A stretch of 64,000 bases of DNA from Gibbula magus (lineage: Eukaryota; Mollusca; Gastropoda; Trochida; Trochidae). Position numbers and translations under genes: made by a program. This document shows, in pieces, positions 55,901 through 63,454 of the stretch. The notes beneath the pieces are model-generated. The model saw only the letters and a program-made list of their open reading frames with translations, did no database searches and was not told the DNA's origin. Positions within the stretch are counted from its first letter, which is position 1. Each line of letters starts with the position of its first letter. The stretch is from contig OW388296.1 in assembly GCA_936450465.1 (NCBI GenBank), positions 38,902,023-38,966,022 of the forward strand, read 5' to 3'.

Positions 55901-56418
55901 GTTAAAATACTTCTCAGAGTCAGATTGTCTGCTTTATATGTTATCATTACTGGAATGAAAAGCCAGTTTGTATCTGTATCTCAAATGTACCGATATGCCC
56001 CTATACGTATTGGGTAGATCGTAGAATCGGTGCTGCTATACAGCCATTATATGGAGAACTGTCCTATCTGAATCGTTCATGCAGGTTGGTGTATGAGATA
56101 CTTATTTACTCAACAGTCAGAGTAAAAGAAACAAACATGTGCCCATGTGAGAACTGTTGGGTGTGTTACTCAATGCATTGCGCACTCTCTAGGGGTTGGG
56201 AGGCTGATGCCTATGTCGATGACGTCGTGTGCACACAGCTACCGGAAGTTGAGCGACTGATGAGAACGGGTGAGCTGCATGTGGACAACATTGACGTATT
56301 CTGTGAGACGGGGGTTTTCGATGTGCCCCAAAGTCGAAGCATATTGAGCGCGGGACTGCGAGCTGGACTGCAGGTGAACTTCCACGGGGAGGAGTTATCC
56401 TGCCTACACTCAGCTGAG
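31825..56418 (+). CDS. AMDHD1: Imidazolonepropionase (AMDHD1), 5 exons, 3' end beyond window
   Basis: Amidohydrolase-family enzyme of cytosolic histidine degradation. It hydrolyses 4-imidazolone-5-propionate to N-formimino-L-glutamate, after urocanase and before formiminoglutamate processing. Five exons (31825-31970, 41863-41969, 47640-47704, 55488-55765, 56193-56418) have GT donors and AG acceptors and join in frame to 274 codons; the animal protein is about 425 residues, so roughly the last third is missing. Signature stretches seen: SGKCVMPGLIDAHTHPVWAG (metal-binding HxH), AGGGIHYTVECTR, TTLVECKSGYGLD, HVDNIDVFCE and NFHGEEL (metal-binding His). No stop or frameshift interrupts the joined exons. 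I found no later exon carrying the expected ISHLEE-type motif before 64000. Introns are 9.9, 5.7, 7.8 and 0.43 kb and hold satellites and transposons. The exon phases agree at every junction, which makes a processed pseudogene impossible and a live gene likely. Confidence 0.95.
34960..36141. repeat. 296-bp higher-order repeat within the 42-bp satellite
   Basis: A block of seven 42-bp units plus 2 bp recurs. Its marker is GTGTGTATACGATGTCAGAT, which carries the 2-bp addition and shifts the frame. The marker lies near 35005, 35511, 35807 and 36103: two consecutive spacings of 296 bp, and a first spacing of 506 (296 plus five units). Confidence 0.85.
37534..37942 (+). mobile_element. tRNA-derived SINE cassette in the satellite (copy 1)
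   Basis: Two SINE copies about 130 bp apart: a partial one (37534-37650) lacking the A box, and a longer one (about 37780-37942) with A-box-like TGGTCGTGTGGTAAGC and B box GGTTCGAATCC (37855-37865). Both end GTTATCCCAAATATAACC then ATGTTAT. The satellite unit is split at GGACAGATAT, which is present on both sides (a 10-bp target duplication), so the cassette inserted into the array. The tRNA-like head is not a foldable functional tRNA. Confidence 0.8.
40231..40639 (+). mobile_element. tRNA-derived SINE cassette in the satellite (copy 2)
   Basis: Near-identical to 37534-37942 at a constant offset of 2697 bp, including flanking satellite units, so it arose by duplication of the surrounding satellite block and not by a second insertion. 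Confidence 0.85.
41561..42189. other. Decayed satellite edge, AMDHD1 exon 2 and intron 2 start
   Basis: Holds a few degenerate 42-bp-like units up to about 41770, then exon 2 (41863-41969). The rest is intronic without recognised features. Confidence 0.5.
41863..41969 (+). CDS. AMDHD1: AMDHD1 exon 2
   Basis: Acceptor TTATTTCAG at 41854-41862. The first base completes the Leu codon from exon 1. Encodes DGRIADIGEDDIIQARY..., ending ASGKCVMP plus one base of Gly, followed by donor GTAGAA. It matches the family block that leads into the catalytic barrel (GxIxxIGxxxxI ... SGKCVxPG). It sits about 300 bp right of the end of the 42-bp satellite. Confidence 0.92.
42190..44750 (+). pseudogene. Rex1/CR1-like LINE remnant in AMDHD1 intron 2
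   Basis: Plus-strand remains in the expected order. Endonuclease: NFIMGDFNQCSLKQVLPHFF, YVTCPSSRDKTLDMCNGNIR, IGTSDHNAI. Post-endonuclease: NNNPWVTKEFKS (42573-42770). A linker near 43850-43960 (KHVWEGLKTVIGTNKKQSS). RT start near 44100 (KLLKVGQSCGPESMPGI). Post-RT: VKKIKEMIVDYRKNKEPLQS and QQRLYCLRHLRKFSINKS (44386-44739). The RT core is deleted and about 1 kb (roughly 42860-43845) of unrelated DNA sits inside. Many stops. Confidence 0.75.
44751..45495. other. Intronic sequence without recognised features
   Basis: No gene, tandem repeat or transposon end recognised. Confidence 0.45.
45496..45590. repeat. 18-bp tandem repeat, about 4-5 copies
   Basis: Unit GTGACCACCATGTGTTAG, repeated with single changes (ACAACC, ATCACC); a last partial unit follows after GCTATAG. 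Confidence 0.9.
45952..46018 (+). repeat. tRNA-like sequence (SINE head or tRNA pseudogene)
   Basis: GATGTAGCTCAGTTGGTAAA looks like a D arm and GGGTTCGAATCCC a T loop and B box, with CTCATCA between (CAT if read as an anticodon). The anticodon stem and the outer T-stem pairs do not match, and the acceptor stem is weak, so it is not called as a working tRNA. Confidence 0.5.
46026..47272 (-). mobile_element. Decayed mariner element with inverted ends
   Basis: Ends share AAAGATTTCCCCTGA in inverted orientation (46026 and ending about 47270), next to TA. The distance of about 1.25 kb suits mariner. Transposase remains are on the minus strand. It lies in AMDHD1 intron 2, about 370 bp before exon 3. 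Confidence 0.8.
46261..47115 (-). pseudogene. mariner transposase, frameshifted
   Basis: Minus-strand pieces: VGSVEKIIHDHLHMRKLSAR and WVPRLLTSFQKQERV (46856-46527) matching the helix-turn-helix part of the mariner at 12.7 kb (VGSVEKIIHDHLGMSKVSAR), then MLTVFWDQHGVIMMDFLERG, RGMLTKGVRLLQDNAP (second Asp region, 46560-46261). Multiple frameshifts and an insertion after DNAP (RPVHNSR) break it. It is a different subfamily from the 12.7-kb copy. Confidence 0.85.
47640..47704 (+). CDS. AMDHD1: AMDHD1 exon 3 (metal-binding HTH)
   Basis: Short 65-bp exon between acceptor CCCTGGCAG and donor GTAAGT. It encodes GLIDAHTHPVWAGDRVDEFA and ends in LK. The HxH pair of DAHTHP is the amidohydrolase metal-binding motif at the end of barrel strand 1. 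It is too short to be picked up as an open frame but is clear from the motif and from phase agreement on both sides. Confidence 0.95.
47769..47912. repeat. Fold-back (MITE-like) inverted repeat
   Basis: Arms of about 60 bp: GTTATAACATTCA, GGGTGACATTGTAATGTATC, AGACCC and TTAGTGTTTATC on the left are mirrored on the right, around a 20-bp loop (CAACGAGCCGTAGGCCAGTT). No coding capacity. It lies in AMDHD1 intron 3 close to exon 3. Confidence 0.9.
48224..48394 (-). repeat. Two inverted copies of the 80-bp minisatellite
   Basis: Reverse-complement copies of the array at 50603-51650 (AACTGTCCATCCTTG, TATTAATATGGTCCTG, TTGGAGCGTTGGAGTAAAC). Together the two arrays flank about 2.2 kb in opposite orientation. 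Confidence 0.88.
48395..49380. other. Intronic/element interior without recognised gene
   Basis: AT-rich. Short motifs (GGTCGTA...TACGACC type) recur near 48413, 48650, 48674 and 48720 in both orientations. No protein homology. Confidence 0.45.
49381..50085. repeat. About 25-bp degenerate repeat with an internal inverted block
   Basis: Units of the form ACATCTGAGCTAAGA-C-ACAA repeat with variable spacing. From about 49585 to 49795 the same unit runs in the opposite orientation (TCTTAGCTCAGATG-type, with TTGCTCAAAGCACAA), then the original orientation returns. Confidence 0.75.
50128..50580 (-). pseudogene. Uncharacterised transposon-linked protein, 3' part, frameshifted
   Basis: Two minus-strand frames meet near 50325: SIMNRSKTDNGSKVEWMKIH then SFQYRKDQPDYIFFKYEIGD, and LKPLYTAPLPVSDEKYKDLT, CSKNLIPLHCQEFYVNLPHN, IRDRLPKPDEE before a stop at about 50137. 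The order WMKI...F+...P..I.FKY...LY..PLP+...K.DL..LC...IP....FY..LP resembles the C-terminal part of an uncharacterised protein that I recall as multi-copy in invertebrate genomes; I have no function for it. One frameshift separates the pieces. It sits just inside the right minisatellite arm, facing away from it. Confidence 0.55.
50603..51650 (+). repeat. 80/81-bp minisatellite, about 13 units
   Basis: The unit contains AGGACCATATTAATAAGACA, AGGATGGACAGTTGACTGTT, GCTTGTTTACTCCAACGCTC and CAACTACCTGACGAACTAAC (80 bp); units ending ACAGTACTAAC are 81 bp. Two inverted copies are at 48224-48394. It lies in AMDHD1 intron 3. Confidence 0.95.
51651..53528. other. Intronic sequence with one diverged direct repeat
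   Basis: Only 52387-52500 and 52548-52640 stand out: both contain AATAAATAAAGTAATCTGGT followed later by TGCCGATGAAGATGA, a diverged tandem duplication of about 160 bp. No gene recognised. Confidence 0.5.
53529..53628. repeat. Short interspersed unit CTCCTACGAA, about 6 copies
   Basis: CTCCTACGAATTCACC, CTCCTACGAACTGG and CTCCTACGAAATCACC alternate over 100 bp, giving a 17-23-bp irregular tandem repeat. Confidence 0.8.
54362..54836 (-). pseudogene. L2/CR1-like LINE 3' end in AMDHD1 intron 3
   Basis: The minus-strand frame 54813-54460 reads LHWLPVHMRCQHKILTHTYK, ALHGTGPSYLQELI, RSLRSETASLITVPKTRTVK, YGGRRFDKTASSVWNNLPAT and FATFKKGVKTHLYKKAY, the conserved domain after RT in L2/CR1 LINEs. 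The 3' end on the left has TTTGTATAGCGCC and CTAAGGCGCTT, an end motif common to this group. It is 5'-truncated at about 54836 where an AAACAAGAAAAGCTAATCA duplication starts. Confidence 0.85.
54837..55487. other. Intron 3 sequence upstream of exon 4
   Basis: Only an (AAT)n then (ATT)n microsatellite palindrome at about 55231-55264 stands out. Confidence 0.5.
55488..55765 (+). CDS. AMDHD1: AMDHD1 exon 4
   Basis: Acceptor TATTGCAG, donor GTAAGC. Encodes 92 codons plus two bases, from LAGASYMEVHEAGGGIHYTV through GTTLVECKSGYGLDVDTEMK to STFCGAHAIPK. This block carries the substrate-contacting GGGIH(Y/F)TV segment and the CKSGYGL motif, both diagnostic of imidazolonepropionase rather than other amidohydrolases. 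Base composition is markedly more GC-rich than the surrounding intron. Confidence 0.96.
56193..56418 (+). CDS. AMDHD1: AMDHD1 exon 5 (last exon in window)
   Basis: Acceptor CACTCTCTAG; its first base completes the Lys codon of exon 4. Encodes GWEADAYVDDVVCTQLPEVE, then GELHVDNIDVFCETGVFDVP and GLQVNFHGEELSCLHSAE before donor GTAAGT at 56419. The His of NFHGEE is a metal ligand in this family. The next expected block (GAELGA-ISHLEE) is not seen downstream in the window. Confidence 0.95.
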
Positions 56419-57659
56419 GTAAGTGATCCGGTCTTGCATTCATTATCAGGCGCGAGCAACGTCAGTTTCATTCATCGCAATCTCATGATTTGATTGTAAG
56501 ACAAGCATCTCTTCACTCAATGTCAAAATGTTAGATCTCGCTTTTAATGTATAGGCTACATCAGTACTGTGATGACATACATTATGCCAAGTATGTTTAT
56601 AGGCATTGCAGGAGTTTTTGTTGATAATGTTACTATTAATGGGTTAGATTTCATCTTCTTTTTCTTCCTCGGCTGCTATGGTTCCAGAAATCTATCCATT
56701 CGACATGGTCACATCTGATTGCCAGTATCATACGTTTCATGATCGTGGTTTCAACAACTTGTGTTTCCGTAACTAATGAATTATCACTATTATGATGAGA
56801 CAGCAAGATCAGAAGCTACGCATGTTTTAGATTATAAAACTACAACAATCCATCTGAACAAAACATGTAGTGACTATGCACATATCAAGTAAGTCCTTTT
56901 ATTACTCCGTGAACATAATGCGGGCAAGTATAAAACAACATGGAGTAAACATCATTTCATTTGGTACAATAACTCTTTTTACGCACACACATGGTTCTGA
57001 AATCGCTGAAGTCTATAAACCATGTCGTGAACAAAATGTACCTTCATGGAATTAATTCTTTGACGAATCATTTCTGAAGACGTCATTAAACATGACAATG
57101 AATAACCTGGACCTGTTTCGGTCATTTGCTGAATAGATAGGATACAAGATTCACCATTTCGAGACATTAGTAAATTTGTAGATAATATGTCTTGAATCTA
57201 AATAAGTAACAAATATAAAAAGTCACCCCAGAAAGTGTTCAAGAACAAATTGCACCTGATATCGAGCTCACCAAAATGACCTGGGTCCTGAATCCTCCAT
57301 TCAAGAGCATTGTGAAATATATGAAGAGAATCTTAGTAAACCGTTCTAGAGAGCTTTACATGTCGAAAAGGTTGTGCTGTGACCTTGAGAATATCGTTAA
57401 GGTCCCCCAAATTTAATCAATTATTTATGAGAATATTTGTGTCAGATATGATAAGAATCGAGTGAACGGTGATACGATTAGCACATTAGATAATGACGTC
57501 TCCAGGAGAAACCAGCAAATGAATTTTTTTTTTATTTTATTCAAATTGTATTGAATAAAAAACACAGTTAATCAGAATAAAAATAGATTTTCCAAAAGAT
57601 ATATAATAGAGCCACAAGTATATACTAAAAGTTACAAATGTCTATATAGTCACTAGAGG
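56419..57659. other. AMDHD1 intron 5 sequence, no exon found
   Basis: No further AMDHD1 exon seen. 57361-57475 contains the dispersed CTGTGACCTTGAGAATA repeat also present at about 9190. A T-rich run (57530) and AT-rich DNA follow. Confidence 0.5.
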
Positions 57660-58250
57660 CATTCAATGTTGATGAATTTAGCGATAAGCCTTTGAAGGAC
57701 GTGTATAAAGAAAATCCCAGAAGTGTTCTATAGGGTAACTATCAGGTAATCTTCCGGTCGTTGATGTTCGGCTGAGAAGGTCGCTGTAGCACGTGCAGTA
57801 TGAGGTCTGGCAATATCAAGCCGAAACAGCTCCTTCTGGTGGCTAATGATAGGACGGAAGTGCGGCGTCAGCTTCCCCTAGACCAACACCAGTTCAGATC
57901 TACTATAGTAGGATCTGGTCCCCGACACAAACCCACACTCCACCGATTTCAAAGACCTATCTAATCGCAGTTGGAAACATTCGTTTTGGCTTCTTTACAC
58001 CGTTTCCGTTCATCTCTATGTTGGGGGAGATAACATGGTTCATAGCGGGAAATAGACTCCCGCCAGTTCTTCAGATATCAAGCATGTACAGTGTTGAAGT
58101 GTTGACACGCTGACGTCGATCTAATCCTTGAAGCACAGGACAAACTACAGGTCGTCGTGCATGGCCTGCTTCTCTCAAAAGATTCCTGATAGTTTGGGGT
58201 TTTTTTGCAGCCAGAATTGGCGATCATCACTTACGCGGTAACGTGGTAAC
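57660..58250 (-). pseudogene. Tc1-like transposase remnant, heavily decayed
   Basis: The minus strand, in shifting frames, reads LLREAGHARRPVVCPVLQGL and DRRQRVNT (DNA-binding domain end), a WRESISRYEP segment at the first catalytic position, then DIARPHTARATATFSAEHQ (second Asp) and YPIEHFWDFLYTR (final Glu). The order and spacing match a Tc1-like transposase. Frameshifts at several points. I did not find the TIRs. Confidence 0.75.
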
Positions 58251-59189
58251 GTTACTTCTGCGTCGATCCTGGGTTAAATTGAAAGTTAAAGTGTATAACG
58301 ATCTCACAAATGACATATGGTTTACCCATGAAATTGGAAATGGCATGCACAGGCAGTCTGTGATTTTCCAGCTACGAGGCGTTCTGTAGGGTTATTTCAA
58401 ATAGCAGCTTCCAATGGTTGCATTGTTTCCAGTCAATAAGTTGTTAAATGTTCGATGACATGCGTAAAATCACTTCGGCCATTTACAGTCTTACAGGCCT
58501 CGAATTTATTGCACGTGCTCTCACTGCTTGGTTGTGTTAGGCTTGATCGGCCGAGCTTTGCAATTGTCATGTCTTTGGGGCCTTGGGTAAACATGTTCAT
58601 TTGTCAAGGCATACCTTACATTATTAAAAGACAAAAACTTTCCTTATATCAGCATGTTCACAGTTTTTAATTATTTTGGCGTTTCAAGTACTGTGAAGAG
58701 TGTACAATTATCTTCCTATATAGTCTGTCTGTTTTCGGACTCCCTTTTTCTTAAATATCTTGTTTAGTTTTCACATCTTAAAAGTTCTCTAAATAGCTTT
58801 CATTATAATTTGTTGTGTTTGTTTTGTTATCAGAAAGGCGGGAGTAGGTAGCAGTTGAGGTAATTTCCAACAGGTCGCGTAAGCTTGCGATTCACTTGCA
58901 TGACCTGAGGTCACTTTTACTATGTGTGTAGATTGTAAGTTATGTGAATTGCCCTAGGTCGTCTAAGTAAGTGACGTTTCCATTATTAGACGATCCTTCT
59001 TTTTACAAGTTAAATGTCAAAATTTAATTCCTGTTACCTCAAATACAATAATCAGTATGCCCATAAAAGAATTTGACAGAACTGAAAAATAATTAATATT
59101 TGCGGAAAATGCAGTCCCAAAAAGGTATGTTGACGGACTAATAAGTATAAAACATGAACACAAAACTATAAAGGCATGTAAAACCTTAT
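58251..59189. other. No gene recognised
   Basis: Open frames up to 71 codons without recognised motifs. Confidence 0.45.
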
Positions 59190-59221
59190 TATACCCCCGA
59201 CCTAAAAAGGTCGGGGGTATA
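59190..59221. repeat. Perfect 32-bp hairpin at the start of a dispersed repeat
   Basis: TATACCCCCGACCT, a four-base loop, then AGGTCGGGGGTATA: 14-bp perfect arms. It is followed by two diverged tandem copies of a segment of about 180 bp. Confidence 0.92.
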
Positions 59222-59560
59222 TAGTAATACCAATGATTCCGTCCATCCGTCCGAAGACAATTTTTGTCCGATCGATTACAGAAAAACTATTCATCTCATC
59301 CTTTTCAGATTTGGTATATGTCTCCTTCACCACTAGGAGAGGTGCAGTGCGAAGTTTAAATCAAACTGGTGATTTTTTTAATTTTTGGCGATTTTTTGTA
59401 TTTTTTAACTTAGTCAAATTCTGAGCATTTTTGTCCGATCGATAGCAGAAAAACTATTCATCTCATCCTTTTCAGTTTTGTCACATGTCTTCTTCACCAC
59501 TAGGAGAGGTGCATTGCAAAATGTAACACGATTTGGTGAAGTTCTTTTACTTCATCATAT
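59222..59560. repeat. About 180-bp tandem duplication
   Basis: TTTTTGTCCGATCGAT(T/A), AAAAACTATTCATCTCATCC and CTTCACCACTAGGAGAGGTG occur twice (about 59261 and 59430). The preceding hairpin probably belongs to the same repeat family. Confidence 0.85.
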
Positions 59561-60623
59561 TCATAGCTAGAATGAATGAAGCTACTTCTGTGTTGTGATT
59601 TGTTTACTTCATCATTTTCTTTTTCATGTAACTTTCATCAAAAGCTACTTCTGTGTTCTTGTTGATTTTACTATTTTATATTTCCACTGGTTATATTTTG
59701 GGAAAGTTAAATTTTCTTTCCTTTCAGCCATAAACTGCTGTATATCTCTCACTGTGCCTTCAGGGGTGTGCTGCCATGTACCTGTTGTTTGAAGTCACTT
59801 GAATGAATCATTATGATGGATTAATTTCCAAAAAAACGTTGAAATCAGTGGTAATCGCAGTAGTGTATAATGTTACCCATACCTTTTCAAGTTACTATTA
59901 TTCCTATATTTACTTAAACCACCTTTTTTACATGAAGATCGAGACGTGTCCTACCCTTTTCACAAACAGTTTAATCTTAGCAATTACATTTCATAGCTTA
60001 TCAATCCTTAGGTGTGCAGACACCTCTCTCTTTAAGTAAATTAAAAATGTCAAACTTTAACAGTCGGGTGTATTAGTGAACCACGCTCACTTTTTTGCCT
60101 GTGTTGATTCTAAAGCGATGGGTGTTTTCAAAAGCATGTTTTATAGAAACACAAACAGACAATACTTTTACAATAATAAGTTTAGTTGGCTCCTGCCATA
60201 GGCGATGGCTTCATGCTAGTTATGTATACATTGCCTTGTCATACTTCTAGCAAATGCTTTGCCTCGACCCTCTCCTCTTACGAACCCCTTGTTGCAAAAA
60301 AGCTCTAAAGCAAGGACTCTGGACAATCTGATTAATCATATTCTTCGTTTGTGAATGCTTTAGCTTATCCTTAGAAAAATACAGGTTTAGGAAGATAGAT
60401 CCTGTTTTTATAATAAACAATTGTCAGAAACATTTGTGCACATATTACTTAATGAAATGTAGCAACTTGCTCATAATATATTAAACATGTCATTGTTACA
60501 CATCAACTTCTTAAAGTTATGAGGTGTGTACGCGTGGATACAAAATCATTTATCAACTCATATAAACCTCAAGCGTATTTTTATGTAGTTTTCAGAGTTT
60601 ATTCTTTTGTCAGGTAAACCTAC
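59561..60623. other. No gene recognised
   Basis: AT-rich; short frames (65-78 codons) with no motif. Confidence 0.45.
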
Positions 60624-60629
60624 TTTCAG

Positions 60630-61445
60630 GCACAGGAACGCGATATCGTAAGTAAAACATAGGTAAAACGTAGGTAAAACAAACCTACCCCCTATATAAT
60701 ATAGAGTAAAGGAGCAAGTGCGGCCATGTTGCCGATCTAAGGGTCCATTCAACATTAGGTCAAAAGTTACGCTAAAAAATTGTGACATTCCCAAATGAAC
60801 GTACGTACCTATCACCTATACATTTCTCCGCAAATCCCGGCTGATTTCCACCATATGTCACCCATACGATAAGTTTAATGGCTCTTCAAACTCGAAAATC
60901 CACCACAAAAACCTCTGCCGTGAACGTTAGACCGCAGTCGCTACCCATTCGAACGATCTGATTGGTCTGTTGAGTTGAACTATTAATATAGTATCCGTAA
61001 ACAAACACGACGGCGTGGCGAGACGACAGGATATTTCGAAAATTGCTTCACTATAAATTCAACATCTGATCAGAGGGAAGTTTTGATATGTGAACAACAG
61101 AGCCAGCTCAACGGACCAATCAGATCAGGTGTTTCGACCGCGGTCTAACGTTCACGGCAGAGGTTTTTGTGGTGGATTTTCGAGTTTGAAGAGCTATTAA
61201 ACTTATCGTATGGGTGACATATGGTGGAAATCAGCCGGGATTTGCGGAGAAATGTATAGGTGATAGGTACGTACGTTCATTTGGGAATGTCACAATTTTT
61301 TAGCGTAACTTTTGACCTAATGTTGAATGGACCCTTAGATCGGCAACATGGCCGCCCTTGCTCCTTTACTCTATATTATATAGGGGGTAGGTTTGTTTTA
61401 CCTACGTTTTACCTATGTTTTACTTACGATATCGAGTTCCTGTGC
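60630..61445. mobile_element. 816-bp palindromic element with 6-bp target duplication TTTCAG
   Basis: Inverted arms of about 350 bp (left 60630-60980, right about 61090-61445) of very high identity start GCACAGGAAC and end GTTCCTGTGC. Both sides are flanked by TTTCAG (60624-60629, 61446-61451). The arms contain ACGTTCACGGCAGAGG, GGTAGGTTTGTTTTACC and ATATTATATAGGGGG. The centre is about 110 bp of non-matching DNA. Mirror frames of about 65 codons occur in both arms but resemble nothing known, and are best explained as the arm sequence read twice. Confidence 0.9.
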
Positions 61446-61617
61446 TTTCAGAGCCACATCCAATATCCCTGGGACATTCTATAAATTGTCCCTGAGACAT
61501 TCTACAAAATGCAGCACAGAGGCGACACTGAAAGTAACTTTCCGGAAATGTATGCTGTATTTTTAAAATTTAAAAAACTGAAGCAGAGACAGTTTTCTTT
61601 ATTTCATTTCGTGACAT

Positions 61618-62805
61618 TTATGAAATATTGAAGTTGAAAACGACCGTCGGCTTTGATGATTTCGTTGGTCTAGTGTCTCCTGAATCCGTAGCCTCGAGTG
61701 TGTTTATCGTCGTTGTCTTAGTTACAGTTTCACTCTTCACACGTTTCAAAGGCGCCGAGGTCAGCATATCGGACACAGTGGACTTTCTGTGCGTCTGAAG
61801 TCCGTTTATAAGTTATAAGTCCTGTATAGGAAACACAATATTATTAGATGATACCTTATGTTTTAAATCATAAATGTGATTAGTAATATAATATGTGTTG
61901 TATCAATTATTTGAAGAACCTTTAGAACTGGAATACATAAGGATCCCAAGGATCCTACCTGATGAAGGAGTAAGCATATACTCAGATATGTTGTGAATTT
62001 CACAATAAAGAATTTGTCATCAAGAATATCTTGTATATTATTAATTTTACAAATAGTTCAATTCAGAAAGTTTTCTTGCAACTTTAATATATCAAATGAT
62101 AAATATTCTCACCTGTTATTTCGCAGATCATTTGTTCGTCAACATTGCTCTGGTAGGGTCTTGTAGCCGCAGTTGCCCTCAAGAATTGACTTGTCTTTGT
62201 ATCCTGCACACCAGCTTCTTTACAGAAGCGCTTGACAGTTGATTGTAGAGTATTGTCTTTATCTTTATCTTTAGGCTTATTCCGGGGGGTGAAATAAAAG
62301 TTCTCAGTTGATTTGTTCTCCTCACTGGAGAAACAAAACACAAAATCAATCTATTGAACAGTCAAGGATTTAACGAAAGCGAAAAGAATATAGTAATAAA
62401 CTTGAGTTTACGACTTCAATTTTTTACTCATTTTAGAACACGCCAAGTTTCTTAGATTAATTTTAATTAATTAACTGTAAACAATTGTTTTAGTAGAGAT
62501 TCCAATAACAGTGGCAATATGATTTTCAGCAGACATGTACAGATGTATGTACTCACCATAGTGATCTGTACTTTTGGAATATTCTCACATAACAGCGATC
62601 CTGGTTGGCAGTGTTTTCATATGCGCGAACTCTTTGGGGGCTTGTTTCTTCAGTTTCAACCTTCCACAGTTGGTTTTTGAGACATCCTCGGTATAAAGAA
62701 GGTACGTCCTTCCGTTGTCGTCCTTATGCGGTCCGGTTATCTGTGGCTTCATAAGCATCCTCAAACTTCTGTGTTCTTTCCCTACCCTCAGAGCGGAATG
62801 CAATC
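61618..62805 (-). pseudogene. Crypton-type (DUF3504) tyrosine recombinase remnant, 3 exon-like parts
   Basis: Minus strand. Part A (62805-62557): GLHSALRVGKEHRSLRM (with the catalytic Arg), GRTYLLYTEDVSKTNCGRLK, then after a one-base loss RAYENTANQDRCYVRIFQKY, ending at donor GTGAGT. Part B (62324-62113): CEENKSTENFYFTPRNKPK, STVKRFCKEAGVQDTKTSQF, LRATAATRPYQSNVDEQMIC, EITG, ending at donor GTGAGA. Part C (61821-61618): LITYKRTSDAQK (catalytic Tyr), then after a one-base gain STVSDMLTSAPLKRVK and finally VVFNFNIS and stop. Splice phases fit between A-B and B-C. The HRxxxxR segment before the Tyr is missing. In intact relatives this is a DNA-integrating or domesticated tyrosine recombinase; this copy is broken. 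Confidence 0.75.
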
Positions 62806-63440
62806 CTATAAATAGAAATTTCCATATTAAAATCAAAAGCGTGTTTAGCTTCAATAAACTTCTGTTTTACATAATTTACATGTACCTCATTATTTGTGTT
62901 CTGTATATATACTTTACCAACTCTGTCATCATCCATGCTTGAAAACAGATACAGGAATCTGTGTTGAAACGTCGCAGTAAGAGAATAGAGAAGTTGTTAT
63001 CCATAAAATTCTCTCCTTAATTGACTCTCAATTACCTAAAATGCATATCAGAGGAGTTGTTTTACATTTGATATTTAAGTAATATATTCATAATCATTAT
63101 TTTGAAATAATCATTAACAGTTGACTAAAGGGTTACGGGTAGATAGACTACACAAAGTTGAGTTCGACTCATCGGTCAGATATAGAGCTGTATCCAGAAG
63201 TTTTCTAGATGTCTCGTCCCCAAAGCTCCGGACTGCCATAGTTTCTCTTAGGGAGAGGTTTATATCCCTTACATATTCGATTGGACAATTTGGTTTCCCG
63301 GTAGCCCAATGGATGTCGAGTGAGGAACTTGTATATGCGAGCGGGCCTACTATAATGTGTTCTCTTGGTGTAAGCTTCATCATAGACGCCCTGTCAATAG
63401 TCGCACTGTCCAATGTAATTTTTCTTTAACCATAATCTCA
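62806..63440. other. No confident gene; open frames on both strands
   Basis: Frames of about 100 codons overlap on both strands at 63114-63429 but neither has a motif I recognise. It may be upstream DNA of the recombinase remnant (minus) or part of the LINE remnant that follows (plus). Confidence 0.4.
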
Positions 63441-63454
63441 ACAATTATCTTTCT

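Noticed and set aside
60558..61484. Two identical small protein genes (MIGTYVHLGMSQFFSVTFDL...) facing each other
   Set aside because: They are the same sequence read in the two arms of the 816-bp palindrome. No homology, and the ends are set by chance stops.
63114..63429. Overlapping about 100-codon frames on both strands as a possible host gene
   Set aside because: No recognisable motif in either frame and no splice-supported continuation; left as unassigned sequence.
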